This document shows positions 1 through 12,074 of a DNA stretch of 64,000 nucleotides, piece by piece. The notes beneath the pieces were generated by a model. The model worked only from the letters and a program-made list of their open reading frames with translations, did no database searches and was not told the origin of the DNA. The DNA is from Gonocerus acuteangulatus (Eukaryota > Arthropoda > Insecta > Hemiptera > Coreidae). How positions within the stretch are numbered: position 1 is the first letter of the stretch; every line of letters starts with the position of its first letter. The stretch covers positions 45,424,017 to 45,488,016 of the forward strand of contig OX328123.1 of NCBI GenBank assembly GCA_946811695.1, read 5' to 3'. The translations under genes and the position numbers were made by a program.

Positions 1-456
1 TATGAATGACAAAAAATATCATGATGTCTAATGTTATCTCATAAATTGGTAATCCCAGATAAATATGATGTTACGTTTGAAGGTGGCCGTAAAAAGTTAT
101 TTCTGCATGTTTTCGTTTTTGTCGGTGAGATACTGAACTAATCCATTCTGACATTCGAGAGAAGTATTTTGAGAGATAAAAAAAAAAATTGGGAAAAAGA
201 AGGCTAAAGCCAACATATTAAAATGCGTTTGCCTTTTTGGTGAATTGTGTACAACTAATATCAAAAGCTTCGTCTTAAATATTCATTTTTTGTCAAACCC
301 GGAAGAACCTTCTTCCTTGATGCAGGGGAGAGCCTTTGATTTCTCCCATGGTCGGCCATGTTGGATAACTTGGTTTTTCGATATTCATACTAATATATAC
401 AATTTAAACATGCAAGTATCCTATGTAATATGTGCATATATATCTACTGAAATAAA
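1..456. other. No recognised gene
   Basis: AT-rich flank. I see no coding similarity, RNA gene or clear repeat before the Helitron-like 5' end at 457. Confidence 0.5.
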
Positions 457-513
<57 letters not shown>

Positions 514-1140
514 ATCACGTGTCCGTCAGTTTGTCCGTTTGTCTATATGTCTCTTTGTTCCTTATACAAATCTACACCATTTGACCGATTTTGACCAAAC
601 TTGGCACATAGGTAGGTCTTGACACAGGAAATCTCCTAGGCTAGGTCAAAAGTAGTCAAATTTAAAAATTTGGTCAAAAGGTCGAAAGTTTTGGTCTGGA
701 AAAATTGGCTACACTGAACCATTCAGATTCTGAGGGCTAATTTGAATTGACAGCCATTTTGAATAATGTCTCAAATTTATTTGTTGATGTTCTTAATAAT
801 TAGAATAACTCGAACTCACTGATGACTTTACATCATTATATAATCATGTAATGCAGTTTCTTTCAATTTTATATCAACAGTCACTGTCCAACTAAGGAGT
901 GCTGGCCTTTCTTTGATAAGAGCTATGTACTCGCAGGCTCTGGCGCTGGCCTCTGTCGGCTGTTTTATGAATTGCTGTGGTGCTGGCCTCTTCCGGCTGC
1001 ATTATGAAGTACTAGGCAGATATAAACAAATTCACACCGTTTGACCGATTTTGACGTAACTGGGTATACAGGTAGATCTTGATATCGGGAGAGTCATAAA
1101 CAGAAAGTAGATGTAGCATGGCACACTGGGTAACAGCTAG
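457..1140 (+). mobile_element. Non-autonomous Helitron-like element
   Basis: It begins TC followed by (TA)n at 459-507 and ends CAGCTAG at 1134-1140. It lies between A (456) and T (1141), the insertion context typical of Helitrons. The interior repeats the phrase CACCGTTTGACCGATTTTGA twice (about 572 and 1039), so it contains short sub-repeats but no coding region. Similar 3' ends (GGGTAACAGCTAG) occur at 7015 and 50661, which supports a mobile family. I see no strong 3' hairpin, so the superfamily assignment rests on the termini. Confidence 0.6.
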
Positions 1141-2021
1141 TAAAATATAAATTTGAAGCAAAGTGACCAATGTAAGATATAAATTTTCCGGTTTTCTTGT
1201 TCCGTTAGTAGAATAAAATAAACAATAACTTTAGTTTTTAGAAATGGAAGAAAGGAACTGTCTACGTTGTCTGTGAATATGAAAACGCACCTTCCCTGTG
1301 GGCTGTTTTTTTCATTACCAACGTTATCCGCTTTCCTCTATCTCTCCATACTATCTCTTTCTCTCCCTCCCCTCTTTCTCTGTCTCTTTCTATTTATCAC
1401 TATCTCTGTCCACAGAATCCTTATAAATTTTGCTTAACCCACTGCCACGGTTCAAGAAAAAAAAATTGTCGAGATAGGAATTGTTGAAAAACACGGCTGG
1501 AGAATAAAATATGTAAGACACTCCATAACTAGGTCACCGGTGTTTGAACTGTCTCCGTTTCTGTTTTTTAATTTGTTAAAATAACTCTCCTTCAGTAAAT
1601 ATACACAGAGACTTTTCTTTTTATTGAGCTCTTTCTTTACTCAACGTCAGGATCTTAGGAAATATTTTGGACGCTACGATAAAACATTCAAATATTGTAT
1701 TATTATCTCACAAATTGAATCAACTTCTTCAAATATTCTATAATTCTTAAATAAATGGAATCCTGATTCTTAAATAAAATTCTTAACTTTAAGAGAAAGC
1801 ATAAAGTGAAATGGATTGCAAGTAATAGCTTCGAATTTAGTGCCTACTTGGATAAATATTCTGCTTTTAAATCAATTATTGTTTTTCGTTAAGATTTTTC
1901 CTGCAGTTTTTGTTGTGATACAGCTTATATTAAGAGAAGGAATTTAACCAAATGTTTTATTCAAATATGCTCAAGGCAGAAGTCGTAACTTTAAAATAAC
2001 TTAAATATGCCATTAGATCAA
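1141..2021. other. No recognised gene; CT-rich tract
   Basis: A pyrimidine-rich CTCT tract lies at about 1336-1412. The rest is AT-rich with no coding similarity that I recognise. Confidence 0.5.
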
Positions 2022-2330
2022 TCTATATATATAAAAATCACGTGTCTGTCTGTTTGTCTGTTTTTCTGTTTGTCTGTTTGTTTGTTCCTTATACAAATCC
2101 ACACCGTTTGTCTGATATTGACCAAACTTCGCACATAGATACGTCTTGATCCGGGAAATCTCGTAGTCTAGCTCAAAATCTTCTAGGATTCACAGTTCGA
2201 GAGTTACGCCTTCGAAAATGTCATTTATGAAGGAGTAAATTCTCCGAAATAGCCATTTTCTTCCAGTGTTGCAACTTCTTCAAAGAAGAACGGCAATATA
2301 GATGGAAATTAGCAAGCCAACAAAACTCTT
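2022..2330 (+). mobile_element. Helitron-like 5' end fragment
   Basis: It starts TCTATATATATAAAAATCAC and carries TGTCTGT repeats and the CACCGTTTG...TTGACCAAACTT phrase shared with 457-1140 and 50253-50661. No matching CTAG 3' end follows nearby, so it is a 5' fragment or a diverged copy. Confidence 0.5.
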
Positions 2331-3109
2331 TTTTTTTTAAGTTTTACTTTCTTTTTGTTTTTGTTTTACTTTTTTTTAAGTTATACTTATTTTTAGAGTT
2401 TTATTTTAACTTCTTTTACCTATTCTCAAAATAGCCTTATATTCTCAGAATTTGGAGAAAAATCATATTTCTGTTTAAGAAGTATATATCAAGTAAGGCA
2501 ACACTGGGCTCCTAGATGTTATTCAGTTTTGCGACAGAATTAAGCTTGAAAATACATATAAACGGTTTAAGTTTTTAACAAATCTTTTTTGAAACATTTC
2601 GTTAAAACTTTGTTCTAAAACATTTCAGTTTTAACCTTTGTTTGTTTAATTAGAAATTACAATTTAAATTACATTACGTTTGCAATCTTGTGTATCAAAC
2701 TTTTTTAACTTTGAACTTTTTTAAGTTTGAACATTTTTTAAGTCTACCTTTTAGCCTTTTAAGTCTATCTTAAAGTAATAAAAAGTAAATATATCGTATA
2801 ACATAAATTTATTTCTGTAGGACAACACTGGGCTTAGAAGCCATTTTTCTTTTGCTATAAAACGTTTACGTTTTAAGCTTGAACATTTTTTCTTTTTTTA
2901 GCCTTAGTGTTTATATCTAACATTCATACATCTAACTTTTTAAGTTTCATGAAACTTTTTTAAGTGTCTGCAAACTTTTTAAGTTTTCAAACGTGCGTTA
3001 ATCAAACTTCATAAAGTTTGCAAAAGTGTCTGTATCAAACTTTTAGTTATGCCATACATGGTGTTAATATAGAATATAGAAGTGTTTAATTGCTTGGATA
3101 ATTAACCAA
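2331..3109. repeat. AT-rich degenerate CTTTTTTAAG repeats
   Basis: Many loosely spaced copies of CTTTTTTAAGTT-like words occur, densest at 2690-3045, with long T runs. There is no coding content. They could be a decayed simple repeat or an old insertion. Confidence 0.4.
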
Positions 3110-3707
3110 TAAGAGAATTAAAATTATGAGATGTGACAATGGTAAGGAATATTTAAATAGTATGATTTATGCTTTTACAAAGAATAAGAGTACCTAAATT
3201 AATCCATGCCCTCATATATTCACAAATTAAAGGGAACTGCTGACCAATTTTTTAGAACAATTATGAATATATGTCATTGTTTACTGGCAGAATCTATTGT
3301 TGTAAAAAAGTTTTGGCCAAAAATTGTTTGTGGAGCAATTTATTTGAAAAATCGCACTTTAGCTAAAACCATTGAGAATAAAACATCCTATAAAATATAT
3401 TTGGAAAGAAACCAGATGTTTCTAAGTTACGTTTATATGGTAGTAAAGTTGTTCTTAAGAAACCAGAACAAATAACGACTTAAATGGGGTAAGAAGGTGA
3501 ATATTTGCATTTTAATCCGTTATAGTGAAGCTTGGGAGTACTTTTGAATAATAAAATCATAGTCACTATGCATGTTGATGATGATTAGTTAATAGTTAGG
3601 TTAGTGGGAACTGATGAAAAATTTTAATGAAGAAAAGGAACCGGACTTGATTTATTTTTAGATGAAAGCCTTGGATAAATACAAATGTATAGTTTTAAAC
3701 AAAATAA

Positions 3708-4747
3708 GGTAAAAATGCAGTTTCCAGCCCTCCAAACCGATTTCTTTCAAACTTTGCACAATAACGTATTTTGATGCACTAAACACGAATACGATAAAAG
3801 AAAACGTCGGATTTAACTAGGAAAGAAGTTATAAAGCACTTAAGTTCACTGTTGTGCAGGTTATGAGAGCTAATGTAAACAACTAAATTTGTCAACATAC
3901 GCATGCGCGGGTGTAGAAAAGTTCGTAATAAGGAAGATTAATTGAATTTTACCATGAATTATCGAAATTCATCAGCAGTTATTTATTTACAATCATTTTT
4001 TTAAATAATGAAACACTCTTCACATTTCTTGTTTCGTTCATGAAAAGTATTATATATCAGAAATCCCTTAATAATTAGCTGATGCCTTTATAATAGCAGA
4101 AGAATGTCTAGGACGAATGATTAGGAATGCAGAAGAATGTCTAGGAATGCAGAAGAATGTCTAGGGCGATTTTAAGGGCAAACATGCTATGTTATCTTCT
4201 TGAGCGAGCGGAGCGTAGCGGATAGCACGTATGCCCTTAAGCGACAGGTGACGACGGGTGAGAATGCTCTTAAAATTAACAATATCTTTGAATAAATAGT
4301 TTCTGAACATTTCAAATGAGAGTTCTCTGTTTCCCAATGTTACGTATCTGCGCATGCGCATGTTTACAAATACGCTGATGACGCCTAGTTTTATAACCTT
4401 CCTAACTTTAGTGCTTAATATTGTATTCTATTAATTTTAGCGAGTTGGATTGACTGGGGTTTTGTTATCTTTTTGAGCGAGCGTAGCGAGCGGAAACGCA
4501 TAGCATGTGTGCCTTAAAGTCGTCATTTATGCCTTAAAGTCATGTATGCCTTAAAGTCGTCACAAATTTAATTGTTTACATTAGCTCTCATAACCTGCAC
4601 AACAGTGAACTTATGTGCTTAATAACTTCTTTCCTAGTTAAATCCGACGTTTTTTTTTTATCGTATTCGTGTTTAGTGCATCAAAATACGTTATTGTGCA
4701 AAGTTTGAAAGAAATCGGTTTGGAGGGCTGGAAACTGCATTTTTACT
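3708..4747. mobile_element. 1.04-kb long-TIR DNA element, hAT-like TSD
   Basis: Inverted arms of about 185 bp (3708-3892 and 4562-4747) are nearly identical as reverse complements and include the word CACTGTTGTGCAGGTTATGA. CAAAATAA directly flanks both ends (3700-3707 and 4748-4755), an 8-bp target duplication as in hAT or P elements. The middle holds GAGCGAGCG-type words and no transposase. It sits inside the Copia relic, so it is the younger insertion. A diverged copy of its right arm is at 24455-24640. Confidence 0.75.
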
Positions 4748-4885
4748 CAAAATAATACTTGGGCTTTAGTTGAAAATAAGAAAGTTGTAAATGCAAAATG
4801 TTGACCAGTTGGACATAGAGACTGCCTTCTTAAATGGTAAAATCAATTCGGAAGTGTATATTTGAGGAGATTGGTATCGAAGTTG

Positions 4886-4925
4886 GACAACTCCATTTTT
4901 TTTCAATTGAAAAAATGGAGTTGTC
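4886..4925. repeat. Perfect 16-bp-arm hairpin
   Basis: GACAACTCCATTTTTT and its exact reverse complement flank an 8-base loop. It lies at the junction where most Copia RT/RNase H sequence has been lost. Confidence 0.7.
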
Positions 4926-5095
4926 TAACATTTGAGTCAAATGAATATATTGGAGACATGCTTAAAAACTCATTGTGTAAAGAAACATTTGAGAAATTTA
5001 GAAATATGTTAAATTTGATATTTTATATTTCATATATTGTTCATACTTCCTGCCTTAGGGAGGAACATTTTTGTCGGTTATACAATTTATAATGT

Positions 5096-5778
5096 GAAGT
5101 GATGTACATCTTGCTGTTTGTGTATGTAATAAATTAATATGAACTTGACATGCTTTTATGAATCTCCCACACTTTTACTTCTTTTAAATAATTTCTTATC
5201 TCAACAATTTTAATTATAAAAAGGGTCAAAAGGCACATTTAATTTTAAAAAATATGGTAGTAATACCCATTATGAATAACTCCTACAAGAAATCAATTAC
5301 ATTCTCTTCTAGATTTGTACCAAAAATATTTACTTTATTATCATAAATTATTCCTCCAAACCCTCAATCTTAGACACCTTTAAAAAAATATGTTCCATTA
5401 AGGAGAAGGCAGCAACCATGGAGTTTTATATCATTTTTATTGTTTCATAACGTTTTGTCCATCGCAAGCCTAACTTAATTTCACTTTTAATATTTAAATT
5501 TATATCATTTTAATTTGCTGTCATGGAATTGTCTTTAAACCATTTCCTTCTTATTAAAATGAATTCTTTCATTTATCCCCCCCCCCCCAGGTGAATTGAA
5601 TTTTCCATGCAATTTTCTACTAATCTAAATATGCCAAGCCTCTTTATTATTGACATATTTACACCCAGCAGTTTTATTATATTTTTATATCTGCTTTCTT
5701 TTGTCTGAGATATTTATATCCTCTGACTACTCCATTATTTAAATACGCTTGCAATTTGAGCACAATATTGTTGCAAAA
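5096..5778. other. No recognised gene
   Basis: AT-rich, with a C run at 5578-5589 and a TA/TTTA-rich composition. Nothing coding was recognised. Confidence 0.5.
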
Positions 5779-6140
5779 TCAAAAAAAAAAAAAAAAAAAA
5801 AAAAAAGGCCACGAGGACCCTAAGTGGCAGATACTATAGAGGAATCGGATTCATGACTGTACAGCACACTAGGGAGATAGTGTGGTGAGTACTATGCTCC
5901 AACCGCCTGATTTTCCCCTAGGCTGCTTTGACACCTCAAGCCATTAGCACCCAGGGTATCCATTGGTAAATTTATTAAAGGCTGGGTTGGCCTAGGGACT
6001 GCCAGTGAAGCCAAATTCAACCCAAGAACGAAGACATTAGAAGAAAAAAATCTTTATTGTTTGCTCGAGATTCGATCTCAGGTGCTCCAGTTTATTAGTC
6101 CAGTGCTCTACCACTGAGCTAACCTCGACCCCTCGCCAAA
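5779..6140 (-). mobile_element. tRNA-derived SINE, type C
   Basis: The poly-A/T side is at 5779-5806. The tRNA-like head lies at the high-coordinate end (about 6065-6137), with an A box TAGCTCAGTGG and a B box related to GATCGAATCTC on the minus strand. About 335 bp matches 10503-10849 (+) and 49911-50252 (-). AAATCAAA-like words on both sides may be a target duplication. RNA polymerase III transcription of the head is inferred from the boxes. Confidence 0.75.
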
Positions 6141-6888
6141 TCAAATTAATCCCCCATTAATTTATTTAGTATAAGTCCTTATTGAAATTCCCAAATAGCT
6201 TTAATTCATTGTTGTCTATAGCTGCAACAAAAATATCTAAATTTGTTTTTCTTAGATACCCCTATTTCCTATGACAAAAGGGCTATCCTTAAAGAAGAGC
6301 TCATAAACCTTAAGATTTGAAAGAGAAGCTTTAATATAATGGAAAATGTCAACAACAAAATGTGAAAGTTTATTTGGAACAAAAAGTTTTTAATACTTTC
6401 CTTTTGGCTCAATTAACATAAATCCTGCATCAATTACTTTTTCAATCATAGAAAGAAAAACCTTAGTTACAGATTATTACATGAAAAGGTATAGAACATA
6501 ACATATTAATATTATATTTAAAAAAACAAAAACAATACAAATAAAGAATAGTTTCAGTTATACTAGATTAAAACTTATAACTAAGTAAGTATAACCTTAA
6601 TTAAATGCTTCATTTTGTTGCTATTTTTTAATATATATTTATATATGGACCACACATTATTTTCTTTAAAAAATTATACACAGGTATTTTGGTTAGGATT
6701 TTCTTTAAAGTGGTACTACAATTACATGATTCCAGTATACTTTTTAAAATAAGGGTTAATTTATTTTCCACCCCACATTCAGTGAAAATTTGAAAAATAA
6801 TTTTTTTAACTGAGCTCTCAACTTATAAACTTACTTTCTCATAATTTGAACAAGTGTCATATAATCATTCATTTTAATATATAATATA
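6141..6888. other. No recognised gene
   Basis: AT-rich sequence with no coding similarity or clear repeat structure. Confidence 0.5.
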
Positions 6889-7015
6889 AAGTAGGAGTAC
6901 CATGACATGCTGGGTAACAGGTATTTAATATGAAACATGTGTAGCATGCCACACCCGGTAACACCTATTTAATATAAAGTAGGTGTAGCATGGCACACCG
7001 GGTAACAGCTAGTAA
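6889..7015 (+). repeat. Triplicated Helitron-like 3' terminus
   Basis: Three tandem, diverged units of about 45-50 bp contain TAGCATGRCACRCYGGGTAACA followed by TTTAATATRAAG. The last ends GGTAACAGCTAG before T, the same 3' end as 1140 and 50661. Confidence 0.6.
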
Positions 7016-7034
7016 TAAAATAAAATAATTCGTT

Positions 7035-7199
7035 GAGCTCAAAATCTTTTATTCCTTGCTCAATATGTTTCACTCCCTTTTGACGCCTCTTCAGGAGCTT
7101 ACCTATAAATACTAACACTATTGCTATCAGAGATAGGCGAATGAGGAGGCACCGGATGTGCTGAAATCATTTAGAGCAAGGAATAAACATTTTAGAGCT
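7035..7199. mobile_element. Small MITE-like inverted repeat
   Basis: The 26-bp inverted ends are AGCTCAAAATCTTTTATTCC...TTGCTC on the left and its near reverse complement on the right, about 165 bp in all. No coding sequence. No unambiguous target duplication. Confidence 0.55.
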
Positions 7200-8139
7200 A
7201 ATTGTGTTGGCTTACATTGACCTTCAGTCACATTTAAACAATTTTAGTGACATTAATAGTCACAATGTGCACGATGACATATTTCAGGTGTCGCCAATTG
7301 GAAGAACGTTTAAATTTTTTGATGTATTCTTTTTTTTTTTTTTTTTTTTATTCAACTTCAACTCAATCATTAAATATTAATTTCATCACGAATAATTTGC
7401 ATTTATTTTTGATAATATCACGAAAATAAACACAATATTACTTCTATTTATTTATTTTCTCACTAGAATTCCAATTCATTATGAAATTAAGAGACAATCT
7501 CAGTTCTGAGTATACCGCCGGAAAGCTGATTATATGTTAAAACTTTTATGAGATTCGGCAGTCTGCGGGATTTTTTTTTCGGAAGAGTAGTGATTTTTGA
7601 AAAGTTATTGCTGGCCAGAAGCAATATTATTAATTAAATACATAATAAGTATTCATTTCTACCATTTGAATTTATATTACGGTTTCAATGAGAAAACTGA
7701 ACATTGAATGTGCATTAGCCTTAATGAAATTTAATGCTGATTTCAAAAATGTAATGAATCATTGAAAAATAAATGTGTACAAGTATAGAAAATTGGAGTC
7801 ATACTACAAAAAACACCAGGTTTTTTTCTAAAGAACCTTTTGAATTTGAAACGGAGTGAGATAGAAATATGTGGTTCGTTTGTTGAACTAACCAAATATT
7901 TCTTGTCGCGTTTTCTGGTCTAGTTTCTACCCCTGGGGGGTTGTGATTAACTTTCGATACACCCCGTATACACAACATAAACGTATGTAAAATGTATGAA
8001 ATCAAATTATTAAAAAATCAGAAAACCTATTAAAAAAGCATTGTTGTGTTTATATTGAGGTGTTCTCCCCATATTCCTGAAATACAGTGTTAAAAATCAA
8101 AAGAAATATAGTTTTGTGATTATTTTATAATTATTCTTT
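7200..8139. other. No recognised gene
   Basis: Includes a T run at about 7328-7349. A segment at 7795-7980 contains ACACCCCGTATA next to CCCCTGGGGGGTTG, which looks like the end of a repeat I cannot name. Confidence 0.4.
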
Positions 8140-8144
8140 AATTA

Positions 8145-8232
8145 GAGAGGCTCACTTGCCGTGAGCAGTCTGTGCCTAAGGTTAAAGGTTCAATTCTCAC
8201 TACTTGTAGTGGCATTTGTGAAAAAAAAAATA
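8145..8232 (+). mobile_element. Short tRNA-like SINE head
   Basis: AAGGTTAAAGGTTCAATTCT resembles a B-box region and is followed by a poly-A tract at 8221-8230. The 5' half is only weakly tRNA-like. It is probably a SINE fragment. Confidence 0.4.
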
Positions 8233-8930
8233 ATGGATTTCAATGATGCGCTGTAGTTAACACAGTCCAAAAATTTGTAAATGAAGAAACATAAATTTTT
8301 AATATTATTAATAAACTGTAATTGATAAATGAAGAAGTTGCAACAAACTGTAAATGAAGAAACATATTTTGAATATTGGCATTAATATTATTTGTTTTGA
8401 ACTTCATATTGTCATAAACTTTCAATAACTATTTTAAAGAAATAACTTAGGAAATAAAAAATGAGATATTGTTGATAATGTTTTTTACTGAAAATTGTAA
8501 ACTAATGCTTAAGTTTACTTACTCTAGTTTCTCATCATATTAAAGTTTTATTCAAATACCTGTAAAAGAAAGAACACTATTAGATATTATGCAATAAAAT
8601 ATTAAAAAGAATTTCATATAGTATAAACTTATAGATATATTATATTAGCTTGTAGAATAAAAGATGGAGAAAGGTAAAAATAGCAATAAATGTATTTTTG
8701 TTAGGGAACTTCCACTAATTACACCATCGTGAATAACCGAAATAATTTATCTTAATATGAATCTGAAGTATCGCATTTCCTTTTTATACACGGGTTTTAA
8801 CGAAAGTATAATGGATGGATTATTTATTCCAAGAATTATTATTCTCTATCTGGCGGAGGGGTCGTTTCCCTGAGTTCAATGGGATATGAAGGGCATTGCT
8901 GCTAGAAAGTTTAAAAACAAGGTTTATTCA
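8233..8930. other. No recognised gene
   Basis: AT-rich. Nothing recognised beyond short A runs. Confidence 0.5.
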
Positions 8931-8980
8931 CTGGTGCTAATGATCCTAGCAGTCGAAGCACCTTAATAAAAAAAAAAAAA
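8931..8980 (+). mobile_element. Type C SINE tail fragment
   Basis: GGTGCTAATGATCCTAGCAG and TCGAAGCACC match the middle of the type C SINE (TCTAGCAGTCGAAGC at 10503-10849) and are followed by poly-A. Confidence 0.45.
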
Positions 8981-9083
8981 TTAGGTTTACATTAAACTAG
9001 TCTAATAATAACTAATCTTCATGAAAAAGGAATGTTTTTCCTTAACTTGGCCCACAGGTAACAATTTTTATTTGTTTACACCA

Positions 9084-9217
9084 CGAAACTCCAGGTCTTC
9101 GCCACAATTAATTTATTTAATGTACTAAACGCGACGGGTGAATCATCTGCTGTAAAACTGCTTTAGACTCCGTAAGCGTTTTACAAATTAATTGTGGTGG
9201 AGACCTGGAGTTTGTAG
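9084..9217. mobile_element. 134-bp MITE-like inverted repeat
   Basis: Inverted arms of about 35 bp (AAACTCCAGGTCTTCGCCAC on the left, its near complement GTGGTGGAGACCTGGAGTTT on the right) enclose about 65 bp of non-coding sequence. Confidence 0.55.
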
Positions 9218-9227
9218 TTTCCCCTAT

Positions 9228-9232
<5 letters not shown>

Positions 9233-9302
<70 letters not shown>
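9233..9302. repeat. (TA)n microsatellite
   Basis: About 70 bp of TA dinucleotides, with a short related ATATAC tail. Confidence 0.9.
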
Positions 9303-9309
<7 letters not shown>

Positions 9310-9944
9310 TATACATATACATACTCATATGTACATGTAAAATAGGATATAATTATTCTAGTTTATTTATGATTGAATAAATGATCTTTCAATAAATGAT
9401 GAATGCAGTACCGTGGATGGATTTATGGAATACCGGATTTTTCTCCTTTAAACAATTCTTATCAGTAGATAAGGGCCGTGTGAAAGGGACAGCGTTTCTT
9501 GTTCCTTTTCTTCATAGAGAATTTTCTAGATTCTTATCAAAGTCTTCTTTTGAATCCGACTATTTCAGACTTTCTTTCTTTTTTTTTTACCTCTTCATTC
9601 AATAGCCTCTCGGCTAGGAAATCCTCTTTGGACCCGTACAGGGCCAGACATCAATACGGAAATCTCCCAGTGCAATAAAAGGAAAGATGGACAGACGCGG
9701 CCAACCAGGTTGGTATACAGACTTTAAGGTAAGGAAATTTCATGAGCTTAAAATGGGATTGAACAAGGCTCCATCGGCGTTCTACCAAAATCCCAGTTTA
9801 TCAGTTGATAGAAGCAGTTTAAGCAGGGAAATTACGAAAACTCTTTAATTTTAAGGGTCTAGTCTGATGGAAGATAACCTTTAATGGGATTTTAGAGTAT
9901 AACTGCTGCAATGATATAGTTTATCAACATCCAAGAAATGCCAT
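9303..9944. other. No recognised gene
   Basis: A 69-residue frame at 9396-9605 has no recognisable domain. 9600-9780 is less AT-rich but I cannot identify it. Confidence 0.45.
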
Positions 9945-10330
9945 TAAACGTCCGCTACGCAGGACGTGCGTGACTAAGCACATTTTTCAGCAGGGTGACT
10001 GATTTATGTCACGTTCCTGAAGAATATGCCTAACATAACATGAATAATACACATTCCCGCTCTTTCACGATGGTATTATGGGAACCACATCGCCATGTGT
10101 CCCGAATTGGATGCCTATAGTCCACTCACCAACAAAAGAATCAGAAGGGGCGTGGCTGGAGGGGCGCTAGGCCTTCCCACTCATGTGCTGAGTGCTGCGC
10201 GTACGCACTAACTTGTTCTTTTGTTTGAGGGCGGACTACATGCCTTCTCCCACATCGGTTAAAGAAAGCGCGCGCGCACTACGTTGTTCTTTTGTTTGCG
10301 GGCGGAATATAGCTTTCTACACCTGGCCAC
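9945..10330 (+). repeat. Family A left end plus a tandem duplication
   Basis: GTCCGCTACGCAGGACGTGC and TGACTAAGCAC (9949-9983) match the left terminal repeat of family A (38670, 63818). Further right, two copies of a segment with GTTCTTTTGTTTG.GGGCGGA (about 10210-10245 and 10282-10312) form a tandem duplication of about 73 bp in a GC-richer patch. Confidence 0.5.
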
Positions 10331-10502
10331 CATAGGTGGTCTCAACGCCGAATGGTTCATCAGCTAATACAGGGATTGGCTAATAAATATATAAATATTT
10401 GTAATAAACGGCCGACTCAATGATGAATTCTTCATTTGATTTTGTTGTAATTTCCAAACTTCGAATGGACCGCTTTTTTTTTTACAACAGATATTCCTCA
10501 TT

Positions 10503-10849
10503 AGTAGGGGGCGAGGTTAGCTCAGTGGTAGAGCACTGGACTAATAAGCTGGAGGCCTGAGTTCAAATCCCGAGCAAGCACTAAAGATTTTTTCTTCTAG
10601 TGTCTTCGTTCATGGGTTGAATTCGGCCTTCCTGACCGTCCCTAGGCCGACCCAGCCTTTAATTAATTTAATAATGGGTACCTTGGGTGCTCATGACTCT
10701 AGCAGTCGAAGCAGCCAAGGGGAAAATCAGGCGACCGGAGCATAGTACTGACCACACTATCTCCCTTGTGTGCCGTATGGTCATGAATCAGATACCTCTA
10801 TAGTATCTGCCCCTCAGGGCCCTCGTGGCCTGTTACGGGACTGATTTTA
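10503..10849 (+). mobile_element. Complete tRNA-derived SINE, type C
   Basis: The tRNA-like head (about 10508-10583) has A box TAGCTCAGTGG and B box GAGTTCAAATCC. The body contains CTCTAGCAGTCGAAGCAGCC and ends GGCCTGTTACGGGACTGATT. ATTCCTCATT lies at both 10493-10502 and 10850-10859, a perfect 10-bp target duplication that fixes the ends at 347 bp. The minus-strand copies at 5779 and 49911 are the same family. Confidence 0.88.
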
Positions 10850-11271
10850 ATTCCTCATTTGTTTGACACCATACGTACATAGTTAATAAATACCATGCGT
10901 ACATAGAAGTAAATATAATGTCCAGTACGAGCAAATTCTTATGGACCGATTAGTTTAAATTTACAATACGTCATTCTCTATAAATGAAGACAACGTATAC
11001 CTAGTTTCTTTGCAATATAAAAAAATATTCAACTATCATATTTTAAAACATTGGCAAAATAACCAATAGTATTCAGGTATATTACAGACATTTTCAAATC
11101 TCTGTTATCTGAAGTAGGGATTCAAAGTTTAATCATAATGCTGGTTCAATAGACATTAATAATCTCTTGAAGGCGTGAAATCGCGGTAAAAGACAAACAC
11201 TTATAAATAATAATAAATATTAAATAATTTTATGCCAGTGTCATGTAATAAAATAGAACAACCCATTCACG
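10850..11271. other. No recognised gene
   Basis: AT-rich sequence without recognisable features. Confidence 0.5.
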
Positions 11272-11331
11272 GCGCTAATGGCCTAGATGTAGATGCGCCG
11301 TAAAAAAAGAAAAAAAAAAAAAAAAAAAAAA
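11272..11331 (+). mobile_element. SINE tail fragment (GCGCTAATGG module)
   Basis: GGCGCTAATGGCCTAGATGT and AGATGCGCCGT followed by poly-A is the 3' module shared by type A and 5S-headed SINEs. The head is missing. Confidence 0.65.
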
Positions 11332-12062
11332 TTCAGAACGTCATGCCTGACTCATATAAATAAATAAATTGTAACTTTTTAAATACAATTATCCTGATCC
11401 TGTTTAAATATAATTATCCTGATTCTGAAATTAATATAGCTTCCTAGTATGTATTTCAAAATTTTATATTTATTCACAATAATACAAAAAATTGCAATAA
11501 AATGTATAACTAACTCCAAAATTATCTGAGGAAGAGTTTGTTCAATTTACAGAAGAAATTCAATCTCCAAAGGGGGAAAACCAATTTACTCGACTTGAGA
11601 AAATCTCTTCTCACTGGCGTAACTTGATCTTCACGTTTCATAAGTACGTTGAAAAAGATATAGCAATCAAATAACACCGAGGCATCCGGATTACAATTAC
11701 ATGATGGGAAGTTCCGTTTGATTCCAAACCAAGAGTGGTGTTTTTAATTAAAGTTTAAATTTTAATTTCTATCATTAAATTATTACCTTTTTTATTTTAA
11801 GCCTAATAAAATTTCTTTCAATTGTGAAATATTTATCAATATGAAGCAAATTAATTAAAAATTATATCAGCTCTAACATATTTTGTTTTTGACGTACGTA
11901 CTTTTTATTCACTCAATTTTATTGATGAGAAATAAACATTTATTTCAAATAAAGATGTGTATATATATATAACAAAGTAATCTCATTACAATTTAATTAG
12001 ATTACTTTTTAATTTAAGTACATTATTGATAGTTACGGCTTGATTTAGGCAAATATATGAGC
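11332..12062. other. No recognised gene
   Basis: AT-rich. Nothing recognised. Confidence 0.5.
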
Positions 12063-12074
12063 ATTATTCAGATA

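Larger units (their letters stand above)
3110..5092 (+). pseudogene. Decayed Ty1/Copia pol relic
   Basis: Fragments appear in canonical Copia order. Integrase core (3120-3475) has an MRCDNGKEYLNS-like strand, then GTADQFFRTIMN and KNRTLAKTIENKTSYKI. The post-integrase stretch near 3530-3580 reads NNKIIV..HVD. A reverse transcriptase N-terminal piece (about 4795-4860) reads QLDIETAFLNGKINSEVYI and ends in a stop. The RNase H C-terminal end (about 4950-5035) reads GDMLKNSLCKETFEKFRNML. Most of the RT, including the YVDD motif, and most of RNase H are deleted. Stops and frameshifts are frequent, and a separate TIR element (3708-4747) splits the relic. No LTRs were located. It is non-functional. 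Confidence 0.75.

Noticed and set aside
3557..3580. HVDD as the RT catalytic motif of the Copia relic
   Set aside because: The surrounding NNKIIV..HVD matches the post-integrase region of Copia, upstream of the RT piece QLDIETAFLNG; the true YVDD region is deleted.
10503..10583. True tRNA gene
   Set aside because: The tRNA-like part continues into a 270-bp SINE body and is flanked by a 10-bp target duplication; the same holds for the other tRNA-like heads.
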